Assembly (NCBI RefSeq): GCF_003367355.1
Contig: NZ_CP031413.1
Coordinates: 2,622,001-2,686,000 of the forward strand
DNA length: 64,000 nucleotides
Direction of reading: 5' to 3'
Source: Lysobacter sp. TY2-98
GTDB taxonomy: Bacteria; Pseudomonadota; Gammaproteobacteria; Xanthomonadales; Xanthomonadaceae
Below, piece after piece: positions 9,245-21,182 of the stretch. Each line of letters begins with the position of its first letter. Position 1 is the stretch's first letter. Made by a program: the position numbers and the translations under genes. The notes under the pieces were generated by a model, which saw only the letters and a program-made list of their open reading frames with translations, was not told the origin of the DNA and made no database searches.

Positions 9245-10047
9245 GCGTCATCCCCTCGATGCACCGGCATGGATGCGCTGGCCGCTGATCCTGCTCGCGT
9301 TCGTGCTGATGGCCGCGCTGGTCGTGCTGCCGTTGCTGATGGTGCTGAGCGCGGCGTTCGGCGACGGCTTCCGCGCGTGGTGGTCGGCGCTGACCACCGA
9401 CGACGCGATCGCCGCGCTGAAGCTCACGCTGTTCACCGCCGGCATCGCGGTGCCGCTCAATGCCGTGTTCGGCGTATTGCTCGCCTGGGCGGTGACGCGC
9501 TTCGACTTCCGCGGCAAGCGCGTGCTGCTCGCGCTGATCGACCTGCCGTTCGCGGTGTCGCCGGTCGTCGCCGGTCTGTGCCTCGTGCTGCTGTTCGGTT
9601 CGCATGGCTGGTTCGCGTCGTTCCTCGAGCAACACGACCTCAAGATCCTGTTCGCGCGTCCCAGCATCGTGCTGGCCACGTTGTTCATCACGTTCCCGTT
9701 CGTCGCGCGCGAGCTGATCCCACTGATGCAACAGCAGGGCGCGGACGAGGAACTCGCCGCGCGCTCGCTCGGCGCGGGCGCATGGACGATGTTCCGTCGC
9801 GTCACGCTGCCCAACATCAAGTGGGGCCTGCTCTACGGCGTGCTGCTGTGCGCGGCGCGCGCGATGGGCGAGTTCGGCGCGGTGTCGGTGGTGTCGGGCC
9901 ACATCCGCGGGCTGACCAACACGCTGCCGCTGCACATCGAGATCCTCTACAACGAGTTCGACAGCACCGCAGCGTTCGCCGCCGCGTCGCTGCTGGCCGG
10001 CCTCGCCCTCGTCACGCTCATCCTGAAATTCTGGCTGGAGTCCCGCC

Positions 10048-12365
<2,318 letters not shown>

Positions 12366-12383
12366 GCCACTCCTCCTGCACGT

Positions 12384-12405
12384 GAGGCCGCCTTCGGGCG
12401 GCCTC
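12384..12405 (+). terminator. Terminator after hemB
   Basis: GAGGCCGCC, loop TTCG, GGCGGCCTC: a perfect 9-bp stem closed by a stable tetraloop and followed by GCTGTTTGT, 18 bases past the hemB stop. The T tract is short, so it may be leaky. Confidence 0.75.
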
Positions 12406-12560
12406 GCTGTTTGTGGCATCGCGCTTCGTTCGGCGCTGCAGAGCGATGACATGATGCGGAACGTAAAAGATGTCGCGCGCGTCAATTTGGACTGCACGCC
12501 TTGCGCAACGAGTCAGCGCTACTACGAGCGTTGTACGTGCGACATCGACAACCGACTCAA

Positions 12561-12750
12561 ATCGTAAAGACCCCAAAGGGGCGGCCGACACGATGTCGGC
12601 CGTCGCCACCCGAGCCATGGATGGCGAGTGTGGCGATCGCGAGGAGTCATCCGTCGCGAGCTGTAGATTCGTCGAGAAAGGTGCTTTCTTTGGTTATCTT
12701 TCTTTGCACCAGCAAAGAAAGTAACTCGGCCGCGTCAGCGGACGAAACGC
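12561..12750 (+). repeat. 190-bp dispersed intergenic repeat, copy 1
   Basis: This copy is about 95% identical to 48896-49086; the boundaries are where the two copies stop matching. It contains a C4-G4 mini-hairpin, a perfect 9-bp stem (CGGCCGACA, loop CGA, TGTCGGCCG), and near the right end a long stem (GTTATCTTTCTTTGC against GCAAAGAAAGTAAC, one bulge) with loop ACCA. Both copies lie between convergent genes and in the same orientation. Differences are a few substitutions and one indel around 12655. The element has no transposase; it could be a non-autonomous mobile repeat or a structured RNA/terminator element. Confidence 0.9.
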
Positions 12751-12834
12751 CCTTGCAGTTTCCAGTCGATAGACGAAATTGCCTTGCACGCGGACGGCGT
12801 CATGTCGCACGCAGCTACGCATGTCGCCAAAACA

Positions 12835-13737
12835 TCACCCACAACTCCCATCCCCCCTCACCACCGGCGTAAGCACCCGATAGATGTCGAGCTTCCCCGC
12901 CTTCGGTGACGGCGCCGCACCGCTGATCAACATCTCCACCGGACGATTCCAATCGATCGCCGGCGCGAGCGTCCACGCATCCGCGGTATTGAACGCCACC
13001 GCCATCGGCACGGCGTCGCCATACGCCTTCGCGCGACACGTCGCGACATAGAGGCGGATCGGCTTCGACTCGACATCTGCGGATCGCGCGAACACCAGCC
13101 CGTCGCCATCCCCGATCCACGTGCCATCGAATTCATCGGCGTCCGTCGCGATCCCCGGAACGGTCTTCGCATCGACGAACGCCTTGCCGTTCCACGTCGC
13201 CACGAACAGGTCGTGACGACGCGCGCCGGGTTGTCCGTCGCTCGCGAACAACAGGCGGCGACCGTCGCGACTCGGCGTCGGCGCCCATTCGTCGCCGCGC
13301 GTGTTGACGCCCGGGCCGAGGTTTTCGGCAGCGCCGATCGCCCCATCCGCCGCGACCGGCGCGCGATAGAGATCGTCGCCGCCTTGCCCGCCGACGCGAT
13401 CGGAGAAGAAGTAGAGCCAGCGCCCGTCCGCGCTGAACATCGGATCGAATTCCTTGGCGGGCGTGTCGAGTTCGAGCGGCTGCGGGTTCTGCCAGCGGCC
13501 GTCGATGCGACGCGCGCGCCAGAGGTCCCAGCCGCCCGGTCCGCCCGCGCGATCGGGGCTGCCCCAGACGATCATCGAGCCATCAGGGCTGACCGTCGCG
13601 CGGATCTCGGTGTCGCGCGTGGACACCACGCCCACGCCTTCCATGCCCCACGGCGCGAACGCCGTGCAGGGCATGGCGATGAACAGTGTGGCGAGGACCA
13701 CGGCGACGCCGCGGGATCGGTGGTGTACGGTGCGCAC
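12835..13737 (-). CDS. Exported PD40/WD40-like beta-propeller protein
   Basis: A 300-residue protein with an N-terminal signal sequence (hydrophobic residues about 10-27). It contains repeated TolB-type PD40 blades: SPDGSMIVWGS, SADGRWLYFFSDR, SRDGRRLLFASD and a degenerate fourth. Blades are linked by GGWDLWRA, GGDDLYRA and RRHDLFVA, typical of TolB-like sensor propellers. The ligand or partner is unknown. It is divergent from aroE with only 26 bases between start codons, so their promoters must overlap the genes. Confidence 0.8.
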   Translation of the reverse strand: MRTVHHRSRGVAVVLATLFIAMPCTAFAPWGMEGVGVVSTRDTEIRATVSPDGSMIVWGSPDRAGGPGGWDLWRARRIDGRWQNPQPLELDTPAKEFDPMFSADGRWLYFFSDRVGGQGGDDLYRAPVAADGAIGAAENLGPGVNTRGDEWAPTPSRDGRRLLFASDGQPGARRHDLFVATWNGKAFVDAKTVPGIATDADEFDGTWIGDGDGLVFARSADVESKPIRLYVATCRAKAYGDAVPMAVAFNTADAWTLAPAIDWNRPVEMLISGAAPSPKAGKLDIYRVLTPVVRGDGSCG

Positions 13738-13763
13738 GCGTGGAATCCGGCAGCCGAGGACCG

Positions 13764-14636
13764 ATGCACCGTAACCGATTCGCCGTGTTCGGCCACCCCG
13801 TCGCGCATTCGCGGTCGCCGTTCATCCATGCGGCGTTCGCGGCGCAGTGTGGCATCGACCTCGAGTACACCCGCGTCGATGCGACGCCCGACGACTTCGT
13901 GCAGGCGCTCGCAGATTTCGCGCAGGACGGTGGCCGCGGCGCGAACGTCACCCTGCCGCACAAGAATGCGGCCGCGATGCTGTGCGCGACGCGCAGCGAA
14001 CGCGCCGAGCGCGCGGGTGCGGTGAACACGCTGGTGCGTCTCGACGATGTCGATGGCGCAGCGAGGTGGCATGGCGACAACACCGACGGCGTCGGCTTGG
14101 TGCGCGACCTGCGCGATCGCCACGGCGTCGCGCTCGAGGGCGCGTGTCTTCTGCTGATCGGTGCGGGCGGTGCGGCTGCGGGCGTGGCACCGGCCTTGCT
14201 CGATGCGGGCGTCGCGACGCTGGCGATCACCAATCGTTCGACGGATCGACTGTCGGCGCTCGCCGAGCGTCTTGCGGATCACCGCGTCGTCGCCTCGCCT
14301 TGGTCAATGCACGCGTCACTCGACACCGATGCGACGCCCGATACGCGACCCATCGACATCGTCATCAACACCACGTCCGCCGCGCGCAGCGATGCGGACG
14401 TGACGTGGCCGTTTCCCGCCGCATTGTCGAACGGCTGGACCGCCGTCGACCTCGGTTACGGCGACACGGCGCGCGCGTTCCTCGACGCCGCCACGCAAGC
14501 TGGCGCCGCCACATGCATCGACGGCCTCGGCATGCTGGTCGAGCAGGCTGCAGAAAGCTTCCGCCTGTGGCACGGCGTCATGCCCGACACCGCGCCGGTC
14601 TACGCCGCGTTGCGCCACGATCGCGATCGCACGTGA
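13764..14636 (+). CDS. aroE: Shikimate dehydrogenase
   Basis: A 290-residue NADP-dependent enzyme reducing 3-dehydroshikimate to shikimate in aromatic amino acid and chorismate synthesis. Shikimate-binding SRSP is near residue 14, NVTLPHK contains the catalytic Lys, GDNTDGVG the catalytic Asp, and GAGGAAAGV is the dinucleotide-binding loop. ATG 13764 has a GAGG site 5 bases upstream. The stop overlaps the GTG of the next gene. Chorismate made through this pathway is also the substrate of the XanB2 enzyme in the window. Confidence 0.95.
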   Translation: MHRNRFAVFGHPVAHSRSPFIHAAFAAQCGIDLEYTRVDATPDDFVQALADFAQDGGRGANVTLPHKNAAAMLCATRSERAERAGAVNTLVRLDDVDGAARWHGDNTDGVGLVRDLRDRHGVALEGACLLLIGAGGAAAGVAPALLDAGVATLAITNRSTDRLSALAERLADHRVVASPWSMHASLDTDATPDTRPIDIVINTTSAARSDADVTWPFPAALSNGWTAVDLGYGDTARAFLDAATQAGAATCIDGLGMLVEQAAESFRLWHGVMPDTAPVYAALRHDRDRT

Positions 14637-14899
14637 CCGCGTTCGCGTGTCGCGCCGGCTGCGCGGCCTGCTGCATCGCGCCGTCGATCAGCTCGCCGAT
14701 CCCGGGCATGCCGCAGGGCAAGCCTGCGGGCGTGCCCTGCGTGCAGCTCGATGCGCATCTGCGTTGCCGCCTGTTCGGCGACCCGCGACGGCCGGCGGTG
14801 TGCGCGTCGCTGCAACCGTCCGCGTCGATGTGCGGCCTCGATCGCGACGACGCACTGCGCAGGCTCGCGCGCCTCGAAACGGACACCGCGCCTTACTGA
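14633..14899 (+). CDS. YkgJ-family cysteine-cluster protein
   Basis: An 88-residue protein with the N-terminal motif CRAGCAACC followed by [16 protein letters not shown] and later Cys residues, the pattern of the YkgJ/UPF0153 zinc- or iron-chelating family. The biochemical role is not known. The GTG start overlaps the aroE stop (GTGA), implying co-translation. Its 3' end overlaps the convergent DUF3465 gene by 7 bases. Confidence 0.85.
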   Translation: MTAFACRAGCAACCIAPSISSPIPGMPQGKPAGVPCVQLDAHLRCRLFGDPRRPAVCASLQPSASMCGLDRDDALRRLARLETDTAPY

Positions 14900-15459
14900 T
14901 AGGTGCGGCCGCGCCAGCGCAGCCAGCCGTCCCGATGACTGCCGTGCGGATCGCGGTGGGTCCAGTGCAGCGCACCGCCTTTCGGATTCCAGACGTAGTC
15001 GCCGCGGAAGTCGACGCGGTCACCGACGGCGAGCCCGTCCAGTCGCGGCGCCAGCGCGATGTTGTGCGCGACCAGCACGGTGGTGCCGTCGTCGAGGCGC
15101 AGCAGGAAACGCTGGTGCGGGTTGCCTTCGCGGTCGTCGGCGAGCATACGCACGACCTCGCCATGACCGTCGACCGGCGCGTCCTGCGCATGCGCACGGA
15201 CGGCGGCGAGCACCGAATCGCCGGTCGACGATGCGTCCCGCCCGCGTGGACGTGGCGCGCGTTCGGCGTCCGCCGCGTCCGCATGACCGGGCACGGCCGC
15301 TGGCGACGACGGCGCGCGCGAAAGCGGTCCACGCGCGGCGACCCAGGCGGCGCCGGCGGCAAGCAACAGCGTGACGAGGGTCGCAGGTCGACGCACCGTA
15401 ATCTTCCGAGTCGCACCATCGGGCCGCAGCGGAGCCCGTTCTGCGATGCATCGTGCCAT
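14893..15459 (-). CDS. DUF3465 protein with N-terminal membrane anchor
   Basis: A 188-residue protein. Residues about 25-42 form a signal anchor, followed by a low-complexity Ala/Pro/Arg linker to about residue 75, then a DUF3465 domain recognisable by [20 protein letters not shown] and [14 protein letters not shown]3465 is an OB-like periplasmic domain of unknown function. The start could be later, since only the anchor and domain are conserved. The gene ends inside the convergent ykgJ-like gene. Confidence 0.8.
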   Translation of the reverse strand: MARCIAERAPLRPDGATRKITVRRPATLVTLLLAAGAAWVAARGPLSRAPSSPAAVPGHADAADAERAPRPRGRDASSTGDSVLAAVRAHAQDAPVDGHGEVVRMLADDREGNPHQRFLLRLDDGTTVLVAHNIALAPRLDGLAVGDRVDFRGDYVWNPKGGALHWTHRDPHGSHRDGWLRWRGRTYQ

Positions 15460-15579
15460 CGTCGGACGCGTCGCGTTAACAACGTAAGCGGCACAATGCG
15501 CCCCCGCCCGACGAAGGCGGCGCTTTACACAGGGGACCAGGCCGACCGGCCCTCACCGCGTTGCCCCCCGAGGAACCCG

Positions 15580-16113
15580 ATGCACGAGCACCCCCGCAAC
15601 CTCCGCGCCGTCGACCCCTTGGATCGCGTGATCGAGATCGATCCGAGCTGGCTCGATTTCGGCCCCGATGATCCGTTGGACGCCGCACGTTGGATCAATC
15701 CGTGCGCCGCCTGCGGCGAAGAGGCATCGCTGGAGTTCAACGGCGAGCGCTGGCAGGTGACGTGCACTTGCGGCCAGTGCGGCGGCCCCGGCCAGCTGGC
15801 GGCGATCGCCGCGGTGAACTGGAACAAGTCGCCGCTGTCGCGGCATCCGCATTACGAGTCGCTGCCCTTCTTCGCACTCGAGGGCCTGTCGGTGCCGCGC
15901 GCCCGCGAGAAGCTGGGCCGCATCCGCGAATACCTCGAAGAGCAGAAGCGCCGCTGCGAACGCCGCATCCGCGAGCGCGAACCGTTCGGCCACCGCTACT
16001 TCCAGCGCATCCGCGCCTACCTCGCCTGGACGATCTACGCCCAGGGCCTGCTGCGCGAGACCGAGAACGCACTGTTCGACGACGTCGCGCAGACGGCGCC
16101 GCGCGTCGCCTGA
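15580..16113 (+). CDS. Conserved protein with a zinc-ribbon-like Cys cluster
   Basis: A 177-residue protein that I do not recognise by function. The centre holds CAAC (residues about 45-48), then CTCGQC about 20 residues later, an arrangement suiting a zinc ribbon. The C-terminal half is helical and highly charged (EYLEEQKRRCERRIRERE). ATG 15580 has a GAGGA site about 6 bases upstream. Convergent with the DUF58 gene, with about 98 bases between. No signal peptide, so probably cytosolic. Confidence 0.65.
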   Translation: MHEHPRNLRAVDPLDRVIEIDPSWLDFGPDDPLDAARWINPCAACGEEASLEFNGERWQVTCTCGQCGGPGQLAAIAAVNWNKSPLSRHPHYESLPFFALEGLSVPRAREKLGRIREYLEEQKRRCERRIREREPFGHRYFQRIRAYLAWTIYAQGLLRETENALFDDVAQTAPRVA

Positions 16114-16211
16114 GGCGAGCGCCGACCGGGTCGCGTTGCGTCGATCCCGACGCACGAGCGTTCGTCCAGACCACGATGGCCCGCCGCGCGATCGCGGCCG
16201 ATGCGCTCGCG

Positions 16212-17540
16212 CTACAGCAGCCCGTCGCGCTTCACCGACAGATACTTCTCGACCAACGCAGCGGGCAACTGCGCGCAGGTGACGTCGAGCACGAGCACGC
16301 CGTGGCTGCGCAGCGCGTCATGCGCTTCGGCGCGGCGCGCAAGGTATTGCGCCGTGGCGCCGGCGGTGAGTGCGCCGGGCAGGTCGCCGACGTCGGCGGC
16401 CAGCGCGGTGTCGAGCGCGGCTTCGCGCAGGCTGGCGATGCAGACGAGATGGCGACGACGCAGCAGCTGCACCGCCGCGAGCACGTCGTCCATGTCCTCG
16501 TCGCGCAGGTTGGTGACCATCATCACCAGCGACCGTCGCTGCTGACGCAGCGCGATTTCGGTTGCGGCCGCGAGGAAGTCGGTGGCGACGGGTCGCGGTT
16601 GCAGCGCATAGGTCGCGCGCATCAGGCGATCGATCGCCGCGGCGCCGCGCTGGGGCGGCACCCACGCGGCATCACCGCCGCTGGCGAGCAGACCGACGCC
16701 GTCGCCCTGCCGCAGCGCCAGCCACGCAACGACCAGCGCGGCGTCCAGCACGTGGTCGAAATGGCTCATCGCGTCATCGCGCGCGAGCAGTCGGCGACCG
16801 GTGTCGAGCATCAGCATGACCTGCTGGTTGCGCTCGTCCTGGTACTCGCGCGAGATCAGGCGACGCGTGCGTGCCGTCGCCTTCCAGTCGATCTGCCGCA
16901 TCGAATCGCCGACGCGGTAGTCGCGCATCTGGTGGAAGTCGGTGCCCTCGCCGCGACGGCGCTTGATGTGCGCGCCGACCAGTCGCGATGCCTGGTCGGC
17001 ACTGAACATCGCGAACTTGGCCAGCGGCGCGAAATTGGGGAACACGCGCACGTGCTGCGCGCGGCCGACGACGACATCGCGCCACAGCAGGCGCCAAGGT
17101 GACCGCACGCGCAGTTGCACGCCGTCGAAGTTGAAGTCGCCGCGTTCCTGCGGCGTCAGCCTGTAGTCGATCGAGGTCTCGACGCCGCGTCGCAACTCGA
17201 TACGACGCGGCAGGTCACGCACGCGCCAACTACCCGGATGCAGGTCGAAGACGTCGGCCGTGAACCGACGCGGCACGACGTCGTCGAAATGCAGCGTGAC
17301 ACCGGTTTCCACGCCGACCGGCCAGGTCTCCGGCATCTCGCGCCGCACGTTCGGCGGGCGCAGCCGCAACAGGCCGAGCGCATCGACAACCGTCAGCGTT
17401 CCGAGTGCGATGCCCGCCCACACCCACGCGTCGCGATCGACATACGACAGCAGCGCCGCCGCACCGATCGCCGACCACGCGGCGAGCAGCACGAACAGCG
17501 GCGTCGCAGGACGCGGAAGCCGGGTGCGCGAAGCACTCAC
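16212..17540 (-). CDS. DUF58 membrane-anchored protein of the MoxR operon
   Basis: A 442-residue protein with two N-terminal transmembrane helices (about 13-50), then the DUF58 signature around residues 200-240 (GTDFHQMRDYRVGDSMRQIDWKATARTRRL) and a von Willebrand-A-like fold with a MIDAS-type MLMLDTGRRL. DUF58 proteins partner MoxR AAA+ ATPases in assembly or activation of protein complexes. The GTG start overlaps the MoxR stop by 4 bases. It is the last gene of a seven-gene minus-strand operon beginning at 23536. Confidence 0.88.
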   Translation of the reverse strand: MSASRTRLPRPATPLFVLLAAWSAIGAAALLSYVDRDAWVWAGIALGTLTVVDALGLLRLRPPNVRREMPETWPVGVETGVTLHFDDVVPRRFTADVFDLHPGSWRVRDLPRRIELRRGVETSIDYRLTPQERGDFNFDGVQLRVRSPWRLLWRDVVVGRAQHVRVFPNFAPLAKFAMFSADQASRLVGAHIKRRRGEGTDFHQMRDYRVGDSMRQIDWKATARTRRLISREYQDERNQQVMLMLDTGRRLLARDDAMSHFDHVLDAALVVAWLALRQGDGVGLLASGGDAAWVPPQRGAAAIDRLMRATYALQPRPVATDFLAAATEIALRQQRRSLVMMVTNLRDEDMDDVLAAVQLLRRRHLVCIASLREAALDTALAADVGDLPGALTAGATAQYLARRAEAHDALRSHGVLVLDVTCAQLPAALVEKYLSVKRDGLL

Positions 17541-18517
17541 TGGCGCGGTGCTTCCACGCGCGCGAGCAGCGCCTTCAGCACGGTGTCGGTGGACTGGCCT
17601 TCGAGTTGCAGCTCCGGCGACAGGCCGATGCGATGGCGCAGCGCGGGCAGCGCGACTTCGCGCACGTCGTCCGGCGTCACGAAATCACGGCCGGACAGCA
17701 CCGCCTGCGCCCGCGCGCAGCGCACCAGTGCGATCGAACCGCGCGGCCCGGCGCCCAGCGCGATGCCGGCCCAGTCGCGCGTGCTCGCCGCGATGCGCAC
17801 GGCGTAGTCGACGATCGCGTCGTCGACGTGCAGCTGCGCGGTCGCGTTCTGCATGGCGACGATGTCGTCCGGGCCGAGCACGCGCGGCACGCTGGAGAGA
17901 TCGAACGTGCTCGCCGCGCCGCGGCTGACGTCGGCCACCATGCGCACTTCGTCCGCACGCGACGGATAGCCGATCAGGACCTTGAGCAGGAAGCGGTCGA
18001 GCTGCGCTTCGGGCAGTGGATACGTGCCTTCGTGTTCGAGCGGGTTCTGCGTGGCCAGCGCCATGAACGGTGGCGGCAACTGGAAGCTCTGGCCCTCGAT
18101 CGTGACCTGGCGCTCGGCCATCGCTTCGAGCAACGCGGCCTGCGTCTTCGCTGGCGCGCGGTTGATCTCGTCGGCGAGCAGCAGGTTGGTGAACACCGGG
18201 CCGCGACGGATCGAGAACGTCTCCGTCTTCGGATCCCACACCGCGTGGCCGCTGATGTCGCTGGGCATGAGGTCGGGCGTGAACTGCACGCGCGCGTGCT
18301 GGCAGTCGATGGCCTGCGCGAGCGCGCGCACCAGCAGCGTCTTGCCGAGACCGGGCACGCCTTCGATGAGCACGTGGCCGCCGGCGAGCAGCGCGACGAG
18401 GATCTGTTCGAGCACGTCGGGCTGCCCGATGAAGGCGCCGGACACCGCGTCGCGCAGGCGCGCGGCGGACTCGGCGAGCGCGTCGCCGGTGAGCGGGGTG
18501 GCAGCGGTATCGGTCAT
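17537..18517 (-). CDS. MoxR-family AAA+ ATPase
   Basis: A 326-residue ATPase with Walker A GVPGLGKT, Walker B LLADEIN, sensor-1 ATQNPLEHEGTYPLPEAQLDRF and a C-terminal lid. MoxR proteins act as chaperones or insertases for vWA-domain partners; the DUF58 protein encoded next is the expected partner. ATG 18517 overlaps the preceding stop (ATGA). Confidence 0.95.
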   Translation of the reverse strand: MTDTAATPLTGDALAESAARLRDAVSGAFIGQPDVLEQILVALLAGGHVLIEGVPGLGKTLLVRALAQAIDCQHARVQFTPDLMPSDISGHAVWDPKTETFSIRRGPVFTNLLLADEINRAPAKTQAALLEAMAERQVTIEGQSFQLPPPFMALATQNPLEHEGTYPLPEAQLDRFLLKVLIGYPSRADEVRMVADVSRGAASTFDLSSVPRVLGPDDIVAMQNATAQLHVDDAIVDYAVRIAASTRDWAGIALGAGPRGSIALVRCARAQAVLSGRDFVTPDDVREVALPALRHRIGLSPELQLEGQSTDTVLKALLARVEAPRQ

Positions 18518-19656
18518 AGCCGGTTTCTCATGCGGACAAGAGTGGCGATGCGCGTGACGAGCGCTTTCGCGTCACGCGGATCGGGAGGAGTTAGGGCGTC
18601 GGTGACCTGCGCTTCCGACAGGCCGGTGCGCTCGACCAGCCGCAGCACCTGCAGGTGGCCTTCGAGCGCGGCCGCCTGCGGATCGCGGCGGCGCAGGCGC
18701 GCCTGGAACGCATCGAGCAGCGCCGCGTGCAGCACATCGGCGCTTCCGTAGCGCCACTGGTGCTGGCCGCTCGCGGCGACGTGTTCGAGCAGCGAGCGAC
18801 GCTCGAGCGCCGGCGACGGAATCTGCGGACCGAAGCGGCGCATGCGCGCCCACAGCCAGCCTGCGAGCAGCAGCGTCAGCGGCAGCCACACCGGCCAGCC
18901 GCGACGCAGCATCATCAGCCACAGCGACGGCATGTCGCTGCTGTGCACCAGATGCACGACGCCGTGCACGTCGCCGCCGGAGATCAGCTGGTGGGCGAAC
19001 GCCGCATTGGCGCGACGTTGCAGGTGGTCGGTGTCGAGGAATTCCAGCGAGCCGACCACGTCGATGCTGCCGTTGCCGACGCGCACGCGTGCGAGCACGT
19101 CGCCCTCGTCATCGCCCAGGTGCTGCGCGGTGCCGGCCGGCGGGTCGAAGCGTCGCGTGCTGCAGAGCTCGTAGATCGCGGTGTCGCCGTCGCCCACGCA
19201 GCCGCCGGTGCCGCGACGCACGCGCACGCCAATGTCATCGAGCAGCGGCACCGCGATGTGCTTGTCGTCGCCGCGATCTTCGGCGTGACGGACGAAGGCG
19301 CCGAACGCGGCATCAGCCGCCGGCACGGCGACGATGAGATGACCGCCGCGACGCACCCAGTCGAGCAAGGCATCGCGCGTCGGTGTCGCCAGGCTGCGCA
19401 GGTCGCCGTCGTACAGCACGGTGTCGTTCGACGCCGGGTGCATGGCGTCGAGCGATAGGCGGCGCCACGTGTGTGCGCGACGGCCGTCCTTCTCCAAGGC
19501 GACGCGCAGGCCGAACAGCGGGTTGGTCACCGCCTCGCCGGTGCGCGGCAGATCGATCCATTCCTCGCTGCGTTCGTAGGTGTGCAGCCACCACGCGACG
19601 ATCGCCGCGACCAGGCCCGCACCCAGCACGATCAGCAGGAGGTGCAGCCGCTTCAT
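18514..19656 (-). CDS. DUF4350-domain membrane protein
   Basis: A 380-residue protein with an N-terminal helix (MKRLHLLLIVLGAGLVAAIVA), a periplasmic DUF4350 domain (TVLYDGDLRSL, LLDWVRRGGHLIVAVP), and a second helix around residue 255 (WPVWLPLTLLLAGWLWARM). I chose the second Met (19656) because it gives an ATGA overlap with the upstream gene, matching the rest of the operon; the first possible Met is at 19665. The function is unknown beyond its genetic link with MoxR. Confidence 0.8.
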   Translation of the reverse strand: MKRLHLLLIVLGAGLVAAIVAWWLHTYERSEEWIDLPRTGEAVTNPLFGLRVALEKDGRRAHTWRRLSLDAMHPASNDTVLYDGDLRSLATPTRDALLDWVRRGGHLIVAVPAADAAFGAFVRHAEDRGDDKHIAVPLLDDIGVRVRRGTGGCVGDGDTAIYELCSTRRFDPPAGTAQHLGDDEGDVLARVRVGNGSIDVVGSLEFLDTDHLQRRANAAFAHQLISGGDVHGVVHLVHSSDMPSLWLMMLRRGWPVWLPLTLLLAGWLWARMRRFGPQIPSPALERRSLLEHVAASGQHQWRYGSADVLHAALLDAFQARLRRRDPQAAALEGHLQVLRLVERTGLSEAQVTDALTPPDPRDAKALVTRIATLVRMRNRL

Positions 19657-21182
19657 GCGCGCCACCCGAACTGCAGCGCGGCATCGCCGAGCACGGTCTC
19701 GAATTCGTCATTCGACGGTAGGCGTTCGGCCCAGGCCGCGTACTGCCACAGGCGCACGACGCGCGCGAAGGCGCGGCGCGGCGAGTCGGGCAATGCCTGC
19801 GACGCGCGCAGGCATTGCGATTCGGTGGCGCCCGGCGGCAGCACGCGATCGGTCGCACCGAGCATCGCCTCGACCGCCGCGCGGTACAGCAGCGCCAGCG
19901 CATCGCGCGCCTGGCCCGCCGCCCACAGGCGTCGCACGCTGCTGACGATGTCCGGCGGCAGCGGCTCGGGCTCCGCGATCGCATGCTCGACGGCGGCCGC
20001 CGGCGCGACGCGCGGCTCGCGCACGATCTCGCGCAGCGACGGCCACCAGCGATACAGCAGCCACGCGATCAGCAGCACCAGCGCGCCGGCCAACGCCCAC
20101 ATCACGCCTTCACCGGCGACGCCGATCGCCTTGCCGAGGCCGACCAGCCATTCCGGCAGGCGACGCTGCCTCGGTTCATCGGGCTTCGGCGGATGCTTGG
20201 GCTTCCACGTCGACACCTTGCGCTGCGGATGCAGGCGTGGATCCTGGAAGGCACGATCGACCGCCCCTTCGAAGCGCGTCGCGTCCCGGTATTCGCTGCC
20301 GAACGCACGCTGCAGCGCGCTGGTGTCGTGCACCGGCAGCGGACACTGCGCCATGCGGCCCTCGGCGGCGGACGATGTGCGCGGTGCGAGAATCGCGCAT
20401 GCCACCAGCATCAGTGCCGTGCTCGCCGCGAGCAGGCGCCCACGCAGGCGGCGGAACGCGAGTTCGATGTCCCAGCCTTCGATCTCGGTGCGACGGTTGA
20501 GGTACTGGCCGAAGCCGCTGCCGACGTAGAACGGCTCGAGCACGCACGTCGCCGTCCACACCAGCGTGTTCTCGATCAGCAGCAGCCACGCCGGCGACTC
20601 GCGCAGGTGCAGCCACAGGTTCTGGAAAGCCAGCTGCACGAATTCGTTGGGAATGAACATCAGCGCGAGCGCGGCGAAGCCGAACACCAGCGCCGCCTCG
20701 AAATTCGCGAACACCAGCAGGCACAGCGACGCCACGCCGTAGGCCGGACCGGCGAGCACGCGGCGTCGCGCGCCGGCCTGCGCGGCCGGGCCGCCTTCCA
20801 GCACGTCGACGGGCATCAGCAGCGCGCGCGCAGGACTCAGGCGGCGCCACATCAGGTAACCGAACATCGCCCGCGTGCCGCCACGAAACGCGTTGCGCAA
20901 TGTCGTGCGCGTGCCCGGCACTTCGCCGAACACCGCGCGCGACAGCACGAACAGCGGCACGCGGTCGAAGAGCGGCTTCAGCCACCACATCACGAACATC
21001 GCCACCGCCGGCTTGCCCCACAGCCAGCACAGCGCATTGACCACCGCGAATGCGGGCAACGTGCACGCCAGCCACGGCCGCCAGATCGCGCGCGCATGAC
21101 GACGCACGAGCGCGGTGCCGAGTTCGATCGCCTCCCACGACGAACGCGGGCGCAGCGCCACGGTGAGATCGTCGATCCTCAT
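19653..21182 (-). CDS. DUF4129-domain integral membrane protein
   Basis: A 509-residue protein with about six N-terminal helices, a periplasmic linker rich in Pro/Lys, another helix near residue 355, and a C-terminal DUF4129 module (ALALLYRAAVEAMLG then RVVRLWQYAAWAERLPS). The start at 21182 is set by the 4-base overlap with the SpoIIM-like gene. DUF4129 resembles transglutaminase-associated modules and recurs in MoxR/DUF58 operons; role unknown. Confidence 0.8.
   Translation of the reverse strand: MRIDDLTVALRPRSSWEAIELGTALVRRHARAIWRPWLACTLPAFAVVNALCWLWGKPAVAMFVMWWLKPLFDRVPLFVLSRAVFGEVPGTRTTLRNAFRGGTRAMFGYLMWRRLSPARALLMPVDVLEGGPAAQAGARRRVLAGPAYGVASLCLLVFANFEAALVFGFAALALMFIPNEFVQLAFQNLWLHLRESPAWLLLIENTLVWTATCVLEPFYVGSGFGQYLNRRTEIEGWDIELAFRRLRGRLLAASTALMLVACAILAPRTSSAAEGRMAQCPLPVHDTSALQRAFGSEYRDATRFEGAVDRAFQDPRLHPQRKVSTWKPKHPPKPDEPRQRRLPEWLVGLGKAIGVAGEGVMWALAGALVLLIAWLLYRWWPSLREIVREPRVAPAAAVEHAIAEPEPLPPDIVSSVRRLWAAGQARDALALLYRAAVEAMLGATDRVLPPGATESQCLRASQALPDSPRRAFARVVRLWQYAAWAERLPSNDEFETVLGDAALQFGWRA

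Larger units (their letters stand above)
12366..12834. other. Gene-free convergent intergenic region
   Basis: These 469 bases between the converging ends of hemB and the PD40 protein gene hold the hemB terminator and one copy of the 190-base repeat. The stretch between them (12407-12560) and the last 84 bases show no start with a ribosome binding site and no recognisable protein. Short open frames inside the repeat recur in its second copy and are judged to be spurious. Confidence 0.6.
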